NCBI GenBank assembly: GCA_017480345.1 | Contig: JAFVAU010000025.1 | Span: 124,001-188,000, forward strand | Direction: 5' to 3' | From: Bacteroidales bacterium | GTDB lineage: Bacteria > Bacteroidota > Bacteroidia > Bacteroidales > UBA932 | DNA: 64,000 nucleotides | In this document: positions 51,990-61,433 of the stretch, piece by piece | Layout of the letters: the number at the start of each line of letters is the position of its first letter | Numbering within the stretch: position 1 is the first letter of the stretch | The notes under the pieces: model-generated | What the model was told of the DNA's origin: nothing | Seen by the model: only the letters and a program-made list of their open reading frames with translations | The model's database searches: none | Translations under genes and position numbers: made by a program

Positions 51990-52808
51990 ATGAGAAAACT
52001 GAAACTGACGTTTTTGATGCTCCTGGGCCTTACAGCCGCCATTTCCTGCAAGTCGCAGTATGAGATCCTGCTCAACTCCGGAGACGTGGATGCCAAGTAC
52101 GACGCCGCCATGGAACTTTTCTCCCAGAAGAAATATGCCAAAGCCGCGCAGCTCTTCGAATCCATGTCCGTGCTCACCAGCGGCACCGAGAGGGATGACA
52201 CCGTCCAGTACTACTGGGGCCTCTCCAACTACAGGCACAAGGACTATTATACGGCCGAATCCAACTTCGCCCGCTTCATAGAGAACTTCCCCCGAAGTCC
52301 CTTTGCGGCCGATGCCCAATTCTACCGGCTGGACTGCCTGTACAGGGCCACCTACCGCTGGGAACTGGACCAGCAGCCCACCCGCGCCTGCATGGCCTAT
52401 ATCTATGAATACATGCGCGAGCGTCCGGACGACATCCACATCCCGGCCTGTCAGACCATGCTCACCGACCTTCAGGACCGCCTGGACCGCAAGGACTTCG
52501 AAGCCGGAAAGCTTTACTACGCCATGGAAGACTATCCCGCCGCCCGGCTCAAGCTCCAGAACGTACTCAAGAACAATTCGGAGAACGGCTACCGGGAGGA
52601 AATCCTGTATTACACGGCCATGTCTTCCTACCACTATGCCCGCCTGAGCGTAGTCCAGAAGCAGAAAGACCGCTACCTGAACTTCGTGGACGACTACCTG
52701 AACTTCGTGGGAGAGTATCCCGAGTCGGCCCACCGGAAAGAACTGGACCGCCTGTACCGTCAGGTCCAGAAGTTCCTGGGAAGGGGCGGAGAGACGGAAG
52801 AAAAATAA
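51990..52808 (+). CDS. bamD: BamD, outer-membrane assembly lipoprotein
   Basis: 272 aa, lipobox TAAISC. TPR-like helices with the BamD pattern: YAKAAQLFESMSVLTSGTER, YYWGLSNYRHKDYYTAESNF, and FARFIENFPRSPFAADAQFY. It is the lipoprotein partner of BamA. Its position far from bamA but in a long core operon is common in Bacteroidetes. Confidence 0.93.
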   Translation: MRKLKLTFLMLLGLTAAISCKSQYEILLNSGDVDAKYDAAMELFSQKKYAKAAQLFESMSVLTSGTERDDTVQYYWGLSNYRHKDYYTAESNFARFIENFPRSPFAADAQFYRLDCLYRATYRWELDQQPTRACMAYIYEYMRERPDDIHIPACQTMLTDLQDRLDRKDFEAGKLYYAMEDYPAARLKLQNVLKNNSENGYREEILYYTAMSSYHYARLSVVQKQKDRYLNFVDDYLNFVGEYPESAHRKELDRLYRQVQKFLGRGGETEEK

Positions 52809-52866
52809 TTGAAACTTCCCTCCCGCAGCGGCGGTAATTAAATATGGAACAACGTAATTTACCATA

Positions 52867-53211
52867 ATGGAAAACAAGAAAAAAGTACCTGTGAACACGG
52901 TGACGCGCGACATCAAGAACCTGGCCGCCCCCACCGGAAACATCTATGAATCCGTGGTGATTCTCTACAAGCGCGCCAACCAGATTGCCGTTGAAGAGAA
53001 GAAGGAGCTCATGAAGAAACTGGACGAGTTCCGCGGAGATCGCGACACCATGGAAGAAGTGTTCGAGAACAAGGAGCAGATCGAAATCTCCAAGTACTAC
53101 GAGCGCCAGCCCAAACCGGACCTCACCGCCATCGCCGAATTCGAGAACGGAGAGCTGTACTACCGCAGGGCCTCCGACGAAAATCCCATAGACATCGAGA
53201 GCGGCAAATAA
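52867..53211 (+). CDS. rpoZ: RNA polymerase omega subunit (RpoZ-like)
   Basis: 114 aa. TGNIYESVVILYKRANQIAV matches the omega helix that clamps beta-prime; the C-terminus is acidic and extended, as in the Bacteroidetes form (KKELMKKLDEFRGDRDTMEE). It lies 1 nt before recN. Confidence 0.88.
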   Translation: MENKKKVPVNTVTRDIKNLAAPTGNIYESVVILYKRANQIAVEEKKELMKKLDEFRGDRDTMEEVFENKEQIEISKYYERQPKPDLTAIAEFENGELYYRRASDENPIDIESGK

Positions 53212-53212
53212 G

Positions 53213-54859
53213 ATGCTGTACAGCCTCTCGGTCTCTCACTACATCCTCATAGACTCTCTGGATACCACTTTTCCGGAGGGTCTCAATATTATTACCGGAG
53301 AGACCGGAGCCGGCAAATCCATCCTTCTGGGGGCCCTGTCCCTGGTACTGGGTGCCAAGGCCGATGCCGCCATGGTGGGCGAAGGCAGCGACAGCTGCAT
53401 CGTGGAAGCCGAGTTCGGCATCACCCCCGCCATCCGGAAAATCCTGAAAGATTCAGACCTTCCCGACGAAGGCGACAGGCTGATCCTTCGGCGCACCGTT
53501 GCCCGCAGCGGCCGCTCCCGCAGCTTCGCCAACGACGAGCCGGTCACCCTGCCGGTGCTGCAGGAATTGTCGGCCCAGTTGGTGGACATCCATTCCCAGC
53601 ACCAGACCCTCAAACTCATGGAAGAGCGCTTCCGGATGGATGCGCTGGATGCCCGCGGAGGCACCCTGGCCCTGCGGGAAGAGTGCGGTGCCCTGTGGAC
53701 CCGCATCCTGGAAAGCCGCCGGGAGCTGGAAGCCCTGGAAAAGAGGAAAGCATCGGCCCAGGCCGATGAAGAGTATAACTCCACCCGCTGGGAACGCCTT
53801 CATCAGGCGCAGCTGCGGGAAGGGGAGGTGGAAGAGCTGGAAGCCCGTCAGAACGGGCTGGCCCATGCAGAGCAGATCAAACAGACGCTCTGCTCGGTGG
53901 AAGAGCTGCTCTCCCCCTCCTCCGACCAGGCGGCCTCTCCTTCGGGGCTGCTCCGCGAAGCGGCCCGCCGGCTGGAAAAAGCCGCCGGCTTCATTCCTTC
54001 GCTGGGAGAGCTGGCGCAGAGGATGGAATCGGCCCGGGTGGATGTAGAAGACATTGCGCAGGAAGTGAGCTTGGCCAACAGCCGCGCAGAGGCCTCCCCC
54101 GAGGAACTCTCCCAGGTGGAGGAACGGCTTTCCCTCCTGTACGGCCTTCTGCAGAAGCACGGCGTCAAAACCATCGGGGAGCTCATTGAGGAAAGAGACC
54201 GCCTGGAAGGACTGGTTTCCGACGCCTCTTCCCTGGAGCAGGCGTGCGAGCGCGTCCGGAAAGAACTTCAGGAATTGGAAGGCCGACATCTGGACCTGTG
54301 CGCCCGGCTGCACGAAGCCCGCAAGGCGGCATCCATCCCTTTTTCCGACGAAATTACGGCGGTTCTTCATTCGTTGGAACTGGACCACGCCGCCTTCCAG
54401 GTAGAACTGACGGAAGTGCCCGCCGGCACCCTGGGGGCCGATTCCGTTCATTTCCTCTTCTCCTCCACGGGGAAGAACCTCACGGAGATTTCCAAGGCGG
54501 CATCCGGCGGTGAACTGTCCCGCATCATGCTCAGCCTCAAATCCGTAATGGCCCGCCACACGCAGATGCCCACCCTCATCTTCGACGAGATTGACACGGG
54601 CGTTTCCGGATCGGCCGCCGACAAAATGGGTTCCCTCATCTGCCGGATGGGAGAGCACATGCAGGTGTTTGCCATCACCCATCTGCCGCAAGTGGCGGCC
54701 AAGGGCCATGCCCATTATCTTGTGAGCAAGAAAGACGACGTAACCAATATCCAGAGCCTGGACGGCGAAGGCCGTGTGAGGGAGCTGGCCCGGATGCTTT
54801 CCGGCACCACGGTCACGCCCGAAGCCATCGCCAACGCCCAAGCCCTGCTAAACGCATAA
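53213..54859 (+). CDS. recN: DNA repair protein RecN
   Basis: 548 aa SMC-like. P-loop TGETGAGKSILLGALSLVLG near residue 30, a coiled middle, ABC signature SGGELSRIMLSLK and Walker B LIFDEIDTGVSGSAADKMG. It holds DNA ends together during double-strand break repair. Full length. Confidence 0.96.
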   Translation: MLYSLSVSHYILIDSLDTTFPEGLNIITGETGAGKSILLGALSLVLGAKADAAMVGEGSDSCIVEAEFGITPAIRKILKDSDLPDEGDRLILRRTVARSGRSRSFANDEPVTLPVLQELSAQLVDIHSQHQTLKLMEERFRMDALDARGGTLALREECGALWTRILESRRELEALEKRKASAQADEEYNSTRWERLHQAQLREGEVEELEARQNGLAHAEQIKQTLCSVEELLSPSSDQAASPSGLLREAARRLEKAAGFIPSLGELAQRMESARVDVEDIAQEVSLANSRAEASPEELSQVEERLSLLYGLLQKHGVKTIGELIEERDRLEGLVSDASSLEQACERVRKELQELEGRHLDLCARLHEARKAASIPFSDEITAVLHSLELDHAAFQVELTEVPAGTLGADSVHFLFSSTGKNLTEISKAASGGELSRIMLSLKSVMARHTQMPTLIFDEIDTGVSGSAADKMGSLICRMGEHMQVFAITHLPQVAAKGHAHYLVSKKDDVTNIQSLDGEGRVRELARMLSGTTVTPEAIANAQALLNA

Positions 54860-54862
54860 ACC

Positions 54863-55318
54863 ATGCCCCAGACCACTCTCCCCGCCCCCACCATGGATGA
54901 ATTCCTCTCCCATTTGAGACGGCATGGACTCAAGGCCACCCGGCAGCGGATGGCCGTCCATGAAGTCATGATGAGGCTGGGACATGCATCGGCCGATATG
55001 GTTTCGGCCCAGCTGGCCCAAAGGGGGATGCATGTCACCGTTGCCTCCGTCTACAACATCCTGAGCGGCCTGGCCGACAAAAGGATTTATTCCCGGCGTC
55101 TGTCCGCCACCAGCAAGATGTTCTTTGACGTGAACACCGTTCGCCACATCCACCTCTACGACAGGGAAAACCATACTTACCGGGACCTGATAGACGAGGA
55201 ACTGAGCATGCTGGTAGCCTCCCACCTGCGGCGGCGCAAATTCAAGGGCTATACCGTAGAAGATATTGACATACAACTTATTGCACATCCGACGAAAAGT
55301 AAATCCAAAGCGATATGA
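54863..55318 (+). CDS. Fur-family metal-dependent regulator
   Basis: 151 aa. Winged helix RRHGLKATRQRMAVHEVMMR, HVTVASVYNILSGLADKRIY; then the metal region RHIHLYDRENHTYRDLIDEE. The usual CxxC zinc motif is missing, as in several Bacteroidetes Fur/PerR homologues. Which metal or peroxide it senses is open. Stop overlaps the nigD-like start by 4 nt. Confidence 0.88.
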   Translation: MPQTTLPAPTMDEFLSHLRRHGLKATRQRMAVHEVMMRLGHASADMVSAQLAQRGMHVTVASVYNILSGLADKRIYSRRLSATSKMFFDVNTVRHIHLYDRENHTYRDLIDEELSMLVASHLRRRKFKGYTVEDIDIQLIAHPTKSKSKAI

Positions 55319-55956
55319 AAAAACTGATTCCTTTCATTCTGGCCTTCCTTCCCCTTGTGGTTTCCTGCAAACTGGAAGACACGTTCACCCAGACCAACGT
55401 ACAGGAAATGGTAACGGTGAAAGAGGGCGTTCTCCTCAATGACAACGGCTACGTCCTCAACGTGACGGAAGATGCCGTGGGCGCCGCCAACTGGAAAATA
55501 GAAGGAAACCGTTATCTGGCGCTCTTCGATATCCTGAACCGTGCCCTGGACATCCGGCTCAAAGAGGTGGTCAAGGCCTCCATCGTATATCCTGCCGAAT
55601 ATGACGAGACTGAAGAGTATCCCGCAGACCCGCTGAGTCCGGAAATGGCCGGCATCAGCGGAGGTTATCTGAACCTGGGCCTCACCTACTACAAGGCCAA
55701 AGGCTCCCATGCCGCCCATCCCATCCGCTTTTACGAAGAGGTGAAAGGGACCGTACATTATATACATATCACCCACGAAGGTAACGGAGAAGACCCCACC
55801 CGGATGGACGAGAAAGACCTGGAAACGGACGTTTCCATCTTCTCCCTGCCCATCGAAATGAGCAGCAACGACAGGTTTGCCCTGGTCATGAACGTTATCA
55901 CAAAGGACAGCGCCGGCAAGCAAACCGTAGAGGAAAAAACCATTAATCTTTACTAA
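55315..55956 (+). CDS. NigD-like lipoprotein
   Basis: 213 aa, lipobox PLVVSC. It fits NigD: GVLLNDNGYVLNVTEDAVGA, RYLALFDILNRALDIRLKEV and SIFSLPIEMSSNDRFALVMN. These lipoproteins are common in Bacteroidetes and of unknown function. Translationally coupled to the Fur gene. Confidence 0.82.
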   Translation: MKKLIPFILAFLPLVVSCKLEDTFTQTNVQEMVTVKEGVLLNDNGYVLNVTEDAVGAANWKIEGNRYLALFDILNRALDIRLKEVVKASIVYPAEYDETEEYPADPLSPEMAGISGGYLNLGLTYYKAKGSHAAHPIRFYEEVKGTVHYIHITHEGNGEDPTRMDEKDLETDVSIFSLPIEMSSNDRFALVMNVITKDSAGKQTVEEKTINLY

Positions 55957-55959
55957 TAT

Positions 55960-55990
55960 TTTGGAAATCCCAAAATAATCCTTACATTTG
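55960..55990 (+). promoter_or_regulatory. Promoter of tRNA-His
   Basis: TTTG (55960-55963), 19-nt spacer, TACATTTG (55983-55990), 13 nt before the tRNA. A 7-bp inverted repeat ATTTTGG/CCAAAAT flanks the -33 box. Confidence 0.75.
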
Positions 55991-56003
55991 CAGTCCCAAA
56001 CAC

Positions 56004-56077
56004 GGTGGATGTAGTTCAGCTGGTAGAGCATCGGATTGTGGTTCCGAGTGTCGTGGGTTCGAGCCCCATCATCCACC
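56004..56077 (+). tRNA. tRNA-His (GTG)
   Basis: Acceptor GTGGATG/CATCCAC with an extra 5' G opposite the discriminator C, the His hallmark; anticodon arm TCGGA-TTGTGGT-TCCGA gives GTG; T-arm GTGGGTTCGAGCCCCAT. CCA is not encoded. Confidence 0.95.
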
Positions 56078-56142
56078 CGAAGTTGCACTATTGCACAGGG
56101 CTAACGCTTCACAACTTCGCCAAACGTTACCCCTTCCCTAAA

Positions 56143-56169
56143 TCCCTCCCCTCAGGGGAGGGACTTTTG
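56143..56169 (+). terminator. Terminator after tRNA-His
   Basis: TCCCTCCCC and GGGGAGGGA form a 9-bp stem around TCA, followed by CTTTT. Confidence 0.8.
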
Positions 56170-56223
56170 TTATAAATACATTCACGGAACGGAGAAATAC
56201 ATCCATGTAACGGAGAAAATTAT

Positions 56224-56231
56224 TATCTTTG
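56224..56231 (+). promoter_or_regulatory. -7 box of the carboxyltransferase gene
   Basis: TATCTTTG, 27 nt before the ATG at 56259. Confidence 0.6.
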
Positions 56232-56258
56232 TGGATACGATAATAATGACACTGATAT

Positions 56259-58043
56259 ATGGCAAAACGTGAAATCAAGTTCTCCCTGGTGTACAGGGAC
56301 ATGTGGCAGAGCTCCGGCAAATATGTGCCCCGGGTGGACCAGCTGGTGGAGGTGGCTCCGGCCATCATCGACATGGGCTGTTTTGACCGCGTGGAAACCA
56401 ATGGCGGCGCCTTCGAGCAGGTGAACCTCCTGTTCGGAGAGAACCCCAACAAGGCCGTACGGGCCTGGACGGCGCCCTTCCACAAGGCCGGTATCCAGAC
56501 GCACATGCTGGAGCGCGGCCTCAACGCCCTCCGCATGAATCCTGTTCCGCTGGATGTACGCGAACTCATGTTCAAGGTGAAGAAGAAACAGGGCACGGAC
56601 ATTGCCCGTTCCTTCTGCGGCCTCAACGACCACCGCAACCTCAAGGGCTCCGTGATTGGCGCCAAGAAGGGCGGCATGATTTCCCAGGTGGCCCTCTCCA
56701 TCACCTACTCCCCCGTCCACACCGTGGCCTACTACATGGACATCGTGGACAAAGTGGTGGAATATGGGGCCGACGAAATTTGCCTCAAGGATATGGCAGG
56801 CATCGGCCGGCCCAACATGCTGGCGGAACTGGTGGCCGACATCAAGAAGAAATACCCCCACATCAAGGTGCAGTACCACGGCCATACCGGCCCCGGCTTC
56901 TCCCCGGCCTCCATGCTGGAGGTGGCCCGCGCCGGCGCGGATTATCTGGACGTAGCCGTGGAGCCCCTCTCCTGGGGCAAGGTGCACCCCGACGTGATTA
57001 CCATCCGGGAGATGCTCCGCTGCGACGGCTTCCTGGTAAAAGACCTCAACATGGACGCCTACATGGAGGTGCGCCGCCTCACCCAGAAATTCATAGACGA
57101 CTTCCTGGGCTACTGGATCAACCCCTCTAACGCCAAGATGACCTCCCTGCTGGTGGGCTGCGGCCTGCCCGGCGGAATGATGGGCTCTATGATGGCCGAT
57201 CTGAAGGGCTTCCAGGGCGCCATCAACGCCGCCCAGCGGGCCCACGGCCGTCCGGAGATGAGCCTGGACACCCTGATGGTGAAGCTCTTCGAGGAAGTGG
57301 AATACGTATGGCCCCGCCTGGGCTATCCGCCGCTGGTAACCCCCTTCAGCCAGTATGTGAAAAACACCGCCCTCATGAACCTGTTCAACATGCTCTCCGA
57401 CAAGCCCCGCTGGACCACCATCGACAAGGACACCTGGGGCATGATCCTGGGCAACATGGGCAAACTGCCCGGTGAACTGGCTCCGGAAATTGTGGCCCTG
57501 GCCAAGGAGAAAGGCATGGAATTCAGCACCGGCAACCCGCAGGACAATTATCCCGACGAACTGCCCAAGTTCCGCAAGATGATGGACGAGGAAGGCTGGG
57601 ATTACGGCGAAGACGACGAAGAACTCTTCGAGCTGGCCATGCACGAGCGCCAGTACCGGGATTACCGCAGCGGCCTGGCCAAGGAACGCTTCAACAAGGA
57701 ACTGGAAGAACTCAAGGCCAAGGCCGGCGCCCCCATCGTGGTGGAACGCCCCGTGGTGGAGATGCCCAAATTCTCCGTAGAGGAATATATGCAGAAATAC
57801 CCCAAGGCCACCCCGGTCCAGTGCCCTGTGAAGGGACAGCTGCTGTGGGAGCTGGATGTGGACGACGCCTCCAAGGCGCCCGTCGTGGGCCGCAAGGTAA
57901 AGGCCGGCGAGGTGGTGGGCCATGTTCAGACCTATTATGGCATTGAAGACATAGTGGCCGCCGTGGATGGCCTGCTGGTAGCCGTGCTGGGCAAACAGGG
58001 AGACGCCGTGGCCAAAGGAGAGATCATTGCCTTCGTACAGTAA
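56259..58043 (+). CDS. OadA/PycB-like carboxyltransferase with a degenerate biotinyl domain
   Basis: 594 aa. Residues 1-300 form the carboxyltransferase barrel: LVYRDMWQSSGKYVPRVDQL, CGLNDHRNL, EICLKDMAGIGRP with the catalytic Lys and YHGHTGPGFSPASML. The C-terminal 75 residues keep the biotinyl-domain shape (QCPVKGQLLWELDV, VQTYYGIEDIVAAVDGLLVA) but the AMKM motif is TYYG, so there is no lysine to biotinylate. Such Bacteroidetes homologues may act with a separate carrier protein. Monocistronic with strong terminator downstream. Confidence 0.85.
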   Translation: MAKREIKFSLVYRDMWQSSGKYVPRVDQLVEVAPAIIDMGCFDRVETNGGAFEQVNLLFGENPNKAVRAWTAPFHKAGIQTHMLERGLNALRMNPVPLDVRELMFKVKKKQGTDIARSFCGLNDHRNLKGSVIGAKKGGMISQVALSITYSPVHTVAYYMDIVDKVVEYGADEICLKDMAGIGRPNMLAELVADIKKKYPHIKVQYHGHTGPGFSPASMLEVARAGADYLDVAVEPLSWGKVHPDVITIREMLRCDGFLVKDLNMDAYMEVRRLTQKFIDDFLGYWINPSNAKMTSLLVGCGLPGGMMGSMMADLKGFQGAINAAQRAHGRPEMSLDTLMVKLFEEVEYVWPRLGYPPLVTPFSQYVKNTALMNLFNMLSDKPRWTTIDKDTWGMILGNMGKLPGELAPEIVALAKEKGMEFSTGNPQDNYPDELPKFRKMMDEEGWDYGEDDEELFELAMHERQYRDYRSGLAKERFNKELEELKAKAGAPIVVERPVVEMPKFSVEEYMQKYPKATPVQCPVKGQLLWELDVDDASKAPVVGRKVKAGEVVGHVQTYYGIEDIVAAVDGLLVAVLGKQGDAVAKGEIIAFVQ

Positions 58044-58097
58044 AAAAGCGGGAGATTTTTCTTACTGAAAATCGGTTAAAACCCACAAAAAGCATCT

Positions 58098-58133
58098 GAA
58101 ACAACACAATCTTTTTTACGATTGTGTTGTTTC
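58098..58133. terminator. Bidirectional terminator
   Basis: Perfect 14-bp arms GAAACAACACAATC and GATTGTGTTGTTTC with loop TTTTTTAC, flanked by A and T tails. Ends the carboxyltransferase gene before radC. Confidence 0.85.
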
Positions 58134-58159
58134 TCGTTTATTCCCCTTATCTTGCCGCC

Positions 58160-58846
58160 ATGAAAATCAAACAACTGGTGGCGGACGAACGTCCCCGCGA
58201 AAAACTGAGGCTTCGGGGAGCCAAATCCCTGTCCAATGCGGAACTGCTGGCCATCCTGCTGGGAAGCGGTACCGGAGGGAAAAACGTAGTGGAAGTGGCG
58301 CAGGAACTGCTGCTGTGTGCCGACGGCCGCCTCACCCTGCTGGGAGCCATGCCCCTGGAGCGGCTCACGGAACAAAAGGGCGTCGGCGAAGTGAGGGCTA
58401 TCGGCATCATGGCGGCCATCGAGCTGGGGCGGCGCAGCTTCGAGGAGATGGCGCTTATAGACAAACGCACCGTCACCAATCCCCGAATGGTATACCAGAT
58501 TATGCTCCCTTCCCTCAAACACCTGGATCACGAGGAATCCTGGGTTCTGTACCTGAACCGGGCCGGCTATCTCCTGGGCAAGGAAAGGATTACCGTAGGC
58601 CGTATGGAGACCACCCTTATCGACACACCCCGGATTGTCCGGCGGGCCATTGAGAAACAATGCACCCAGGTGGTGCTGGTGCACAACCATCCCTCCGGGC
58701 AGCCCCTCCCCTCCCAGGCCGATATCCACCAGACGGACCTGCTGCGCAAAGCGCTGGGGGCGGTGGAAATCGGCCTGATGGACCATATTATCGTTGCGGA
58801 AGATTCATTCTTTTCTTTTTCTGAAGAAAAGATTATCTTTGCGTAG
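58160..58846 (+). CDS. radC: RadC-family JAB/MPN domain protein
   Basis: 228 aa from ATG 58160 (a longer frame from 58124 crosses the terminator). Helix-hairpin-helix KSLSNAELLAILLGSGTGGK at the N-terminus, JAMM metal motif VLVHNHPSGQPLPSQADIHQ near residue 175. RadC's repair role is debated. Ends 20 nt before upp. Confidence 0.92.
   Translation: MKIKQLVADERPREKLRLRGAKSLSNAELLAILLGSGTGGKNVVEVAQELLLCADGRLTLLGAMPLERLTEQKGVGEVRAIGIMAAIELGRRSFEEMALIDKRTVTNPRMVYQIMLPSLKHLDHEESWVLYLNRAGYLLGKERITVGRMETTLIDTPRIVRRAIEKQCTQVVLVHNHPSGQPLPSQADIHQTDLLRKALGAVEIGLMDHIIVAEDSFFSFSEEKIIFA
58834..58841 (+). promoter_or_regulatory. -7 box of upp inside the radC 3' end
   Basis: TATCTTTG within the last codons of radC, 25 nt before the upp ATG. 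Confidence 0.5.
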
Positions 58847-58866
58847 TGATCTAATGTTCCCAGGCT

Positions 58867-59520
58867 ATGAAAGTAATCAATCTCTCCGAAAGCAATTCGG
58901 TTCTTGGCAATTTCATCGCAGAAATCCGCGATGCCCGTATTCAGAAAGACAGTCTTCGCTTCCGCACCAATCTGGAGAGGGTGGGCTTCGTCTTCGGTTA
59001 CGAAATCTCCCGTCAGCTAAGCTATTCGGAGAAGGAGGTCCAGACGCCCCTGGGAATCGCATCGGTATCCACCTCGGATACACCCCTGGTGATTGCCGCC
59101 ATCCTGCGGGCGGGCCTGCCTCTGCAAAGCGGTCTGCTGCAAGTGTTCGACCATGCCCAGAGCGCCTTCCTGTCCACCTTCCGCAAGCTGGGCAAGGGAG
59201 ACTATTTCAAGGTGTTCGCAGACTATTGCACCTGCCCTTCCCTTGAAGGGAAAACCCTTATCGTGGCAGATCCCATGCTGGCCACGGGCTCTTCCATGGA
59301 ATCGGCCCTGAAAAAACTCAAGGAGGAAGGCGGAGACGCCACGCACATCCACATGGTGTGCCCGGTGGCCAGCCGCTACGCGGTGGACCAGCTGTGCCAG
59401 AAACTGGGAGAGGGCTACACCCTCTGGGTGGCGGCCATCGACGAGGAACTCACCAGCCACAACTACATCATCCCCGGCCTGGGAGACGCCGGAGACCTGG
59501 CCTACGGAGAAAAGCTATAA
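58867..59520 (+). CDS. upp: Uracil phosphoribosyltransferase
   Basis: 217 aa. AAILRAGLPLQSGLLQVFD and the PRPP loop LIVADPMLATGSSMESAL, then IDEELTSHNYIIPGLGDAGD, the uracil-binding region. Salvages uracil to UMP. Convergent with rpoN, 3' ends overlapping by 6 nt. Confidence 0.96.
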   Translation: MKVINLSESNSVLGNFIAEIRDARIQKDSLRFRTNLERVGFVFGYEISRQLSYSEKEVQTPLGIASVSTSDTPLVIAAILRAGLPLQSGLLQVFDHAQSAFLSTFRKLGKGDYFKVFADYCTCPSLEGKTLIVADPMLATGSSMESALKKLKEEGGDATHIHMVCPVASRYAVDQLCQKLGEGYTLWVAAIDEELTSHNYIIPGLGDAGDLAYGEKL

Positions 59521-60969
59521 TTCCCGCCGCATGCGGGCTTTGGGGATGTCCAGGAGGGCGCGGTACTTGGCGATGGTGCGGCGGGCCACTTTGTAGCCCT
59601 TGGCGGCCAGGCCGTCCACCAGTTCGTCGTCCGTGAGGGGATTGTGCTTGTCTTCCGCATCCACCATTTCCTTCAGGACTTTCTTGATTTCCCGGGTACT
59701 CACTTCCTCGCCTTCGCTGTTCTCCAGGCCTTCGGAGAAGAAATACTTGAGCGGGAAGATGCCGAAGTGCGTCTGTATCCATTTGGAGTTTACCACGCGG
59801 GAGATGGTGGAGATGTCGAAGCCGGTCATCTCCGCGATATCCTTGAGGACCATGGGCCGGAGGGAAGACTCGTCGCCGTCCACGAAGTAGTCGTGCTGGA
59901 AATCAATGATGGCCCGCATGGTGCTTTCCAGCGTATTCTGGCGCTGGCGCAAGGCTTCAATGAACCATTTGGCCGAATCAATCTTCTGCTTCACGAAGCT
60001 GGCGGCCTCTTTCTCTGCCTTGGAATCCGAGAGGCGGCCGTTTTCCATGATTTCCGAATACTTCCGGTTGATGCGAAGCTCCGGGATGGAGAAGCGCGGC
60101 ATGGTGAGGATGAACTGGCCGTTTTCGTAGTCCAGCTGGAAATCCGGCACCACCTGCTGGGCCTGGTCGTTGTAGGAATCGTCAATCTGCCCTCCGGGGG
60201 CGGGATTCAGGCGGCGGATTTCCTCCATCACGCCCTTCATCTCCTCTTCCGTGAGGTGCAGGCGAGCCATGATTTTCTGGAAATGCCTGTTCTTGAAGGC
60301 CTCGAACTGGGTGTCCAGCACCCGGATGGCATTGTCCACAGAAGGGGTGCGCTTCTTATCTTCCAACTGTAGCAGCAGGCACTCCTGCAGATCCCGGGCT
60401 CCGACGCCGGAAGGCTCGAATTCCTGGATTACTTTGAGCATCTGCTCCACTTCCTGGGCCGATGATTCCACACCCGCCCGGAAGGCAAGGTCGTCCACCA
60501 GGGATTCGATGTCCCGGCGGAGGTAGCCGTCTTCGTCCAGGGAGCCGATGATGAAACTGGCCACCGTGCGCTGATGCTCCGTGAGGTTGCGGTATCCCAG
60601 CTGCTCCTGCAGGCTCTGGGTAAAGCTCTGTTTGACGGAAAAAGTGTTGTACTCCGGACGCTCGTCCTTGCCCCAGTTGTTCACATGGAGGTTATAGGAA
60701 GGGATGTCGTCGTCCTGGGGGCCGTAATTCTCCTCCATGGAGCCGCCGCTCTGTTCCTCCGCCTCCACCTGGGAGATGGACACGTCGCGGGCTTCCTCGT
60801 CCGAGCCGCCCTGGGGCGTGTCGTCAATGACGGGGTTCTCGTTCATGACCTCCCGCACATGCTGTTCAAGGGCCTGCACCGGCATCTCGATCAGCTTGAT
60901 GGTCTGAATCTGTAAAGGTGAAAGCTTCTGCTGGAGTTTCTGCTCCAGTCCCTGTTTGATGGCAGCCAT
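59515..60969 (-). CDS. rpoN: RNA polymerase sigma-54 factor
   Basis: 484 aa. Region I is glutamine- and leucine-rich (LEQKLQQKLSPLQIQTIKLI); the core-binding domain and DNA-binding domain (FDISTISRVVNSKWIQTHFG) follow, ending in the RpoN box ARRTIAKYRALL. Needs an AAA+ activator. Overlaps the SPOR gene by 1 nt (TAATG). Confidence 0.96.
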   Translation of the reverse strand: MAAIKQGLEQKLQQKLSPLQIQTIKLIEMPVQALEQHVREVMNENPVIDDTPQGGSDEEARDVSISQVEAEEQSGGSMEENYGPQDDDIPSYNLHVNNWGKDERPEYNTFSVKQSFTQSLQEQLGYRNLTEHQRTVASFIIGSLDEDGYLRRDIESLVDDLAFRAGVESSAQEVEQMLKVIQEFEPSGVGARDLQECLLLQLEDKKRTPSVDNAIRVLDTQFEAFKNRHFQKIMARLHLTEEEMKGVMEEIRRLNPAPGGQIDDSYNDQAQQVVPDFQLDYENGQFILTMPRFSIPELRINRKYSEIMENGRLSDSKAEKEAASFVKQKIDSAKWFIEALRQRQNTLESTMRAIIDFQHDYFVDGDESSLRPMVLKDIAEMTGFDISTISRVVNSKWIQTHFGIFPLKYFFSEGLENSEGEEVSTREIKKVLKEMVDAEDKHNPLTDDELVDGLAAKGYKVARRTIAKYRALLDIPKARMRREL

Positions 60970-61430
60970 TAGAGCGGGTAATTGATGGCGTCTTTGATGA
61001 TGTACGCTGTGGGATACACTTTGCGGAGGGCGTTGAACACGCGGAGGGCCTCATCCTTGCTGCGGAAATCTCCGATGAGCACCTTGTAGTTGGGGCTCTG
61101 GAAACTGCGGTATACGCCCATCTCCGGATACTGTTCCTTCAGGCTGGCGGCAATGCTCTCCGAGCGGTCCCGCGCCTGGGGGGAATTGTCATAATAGACC
61201 CTGATACGGTAGCCGCTGAGGGTTTTGGCCTTGTTGGATTCGATGTATTTGGCAACGGCCTGACGGATGTCCGCGCTCTGCTCCACCTTGACGCCGGCCC
61301 CGATGGCGTTGAAGATGTCCCGGCCCAGCAGGGTGGAATCCAGGACGGCTTTCTGGGTGGTGAGCTCCTGGGCGCCCAGCGCCAGGGAGGACAGGATCGT
61401 GAGGGTTATTACAAGAAATATGCGTTTCAT
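60969..61430 (-). CDS. SPOR-domain envelope protein
   Basis: 153 aa with signal peptide (LALGAQ). The C-terminal 75 residues are a SPOR domain (SGYRIRVYYDNSPQARDRSE, YRSFQSPNYKVLIGDFRSKD) that binds denuded glycan at division sites. Coupled to rpoN and follows the next gene by 3 nt. Confidence 0.85.
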   Translation of the reverse strand: MKRIFLVITLTILSSLALGAQELTTQKAVLDSTLLGRDIFNAIGAGVKVEQSADIRQAVAKYIESNKAKTLSGYRIRVYYDNSPQARDRSESIAASLKEQYPEMGVYRSFQSPNYKVLIGDFRSKDEALRVFNALRKVYPTAYIIKDAINYPL

Positions 61431-61433
61431 AGT

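Noticed and set aside
51417-52943. 508-aa minus-strand ORF over trxB and bamD
   Set aside because: Antisense frame without domain; both sense genes are recognised and complete.
56223-57923. 566-aa minus-strand ORF over the carboxyltransferase
   Set aside because: His/Val-rich antisense translation, typical of GC-rich codons; no family.
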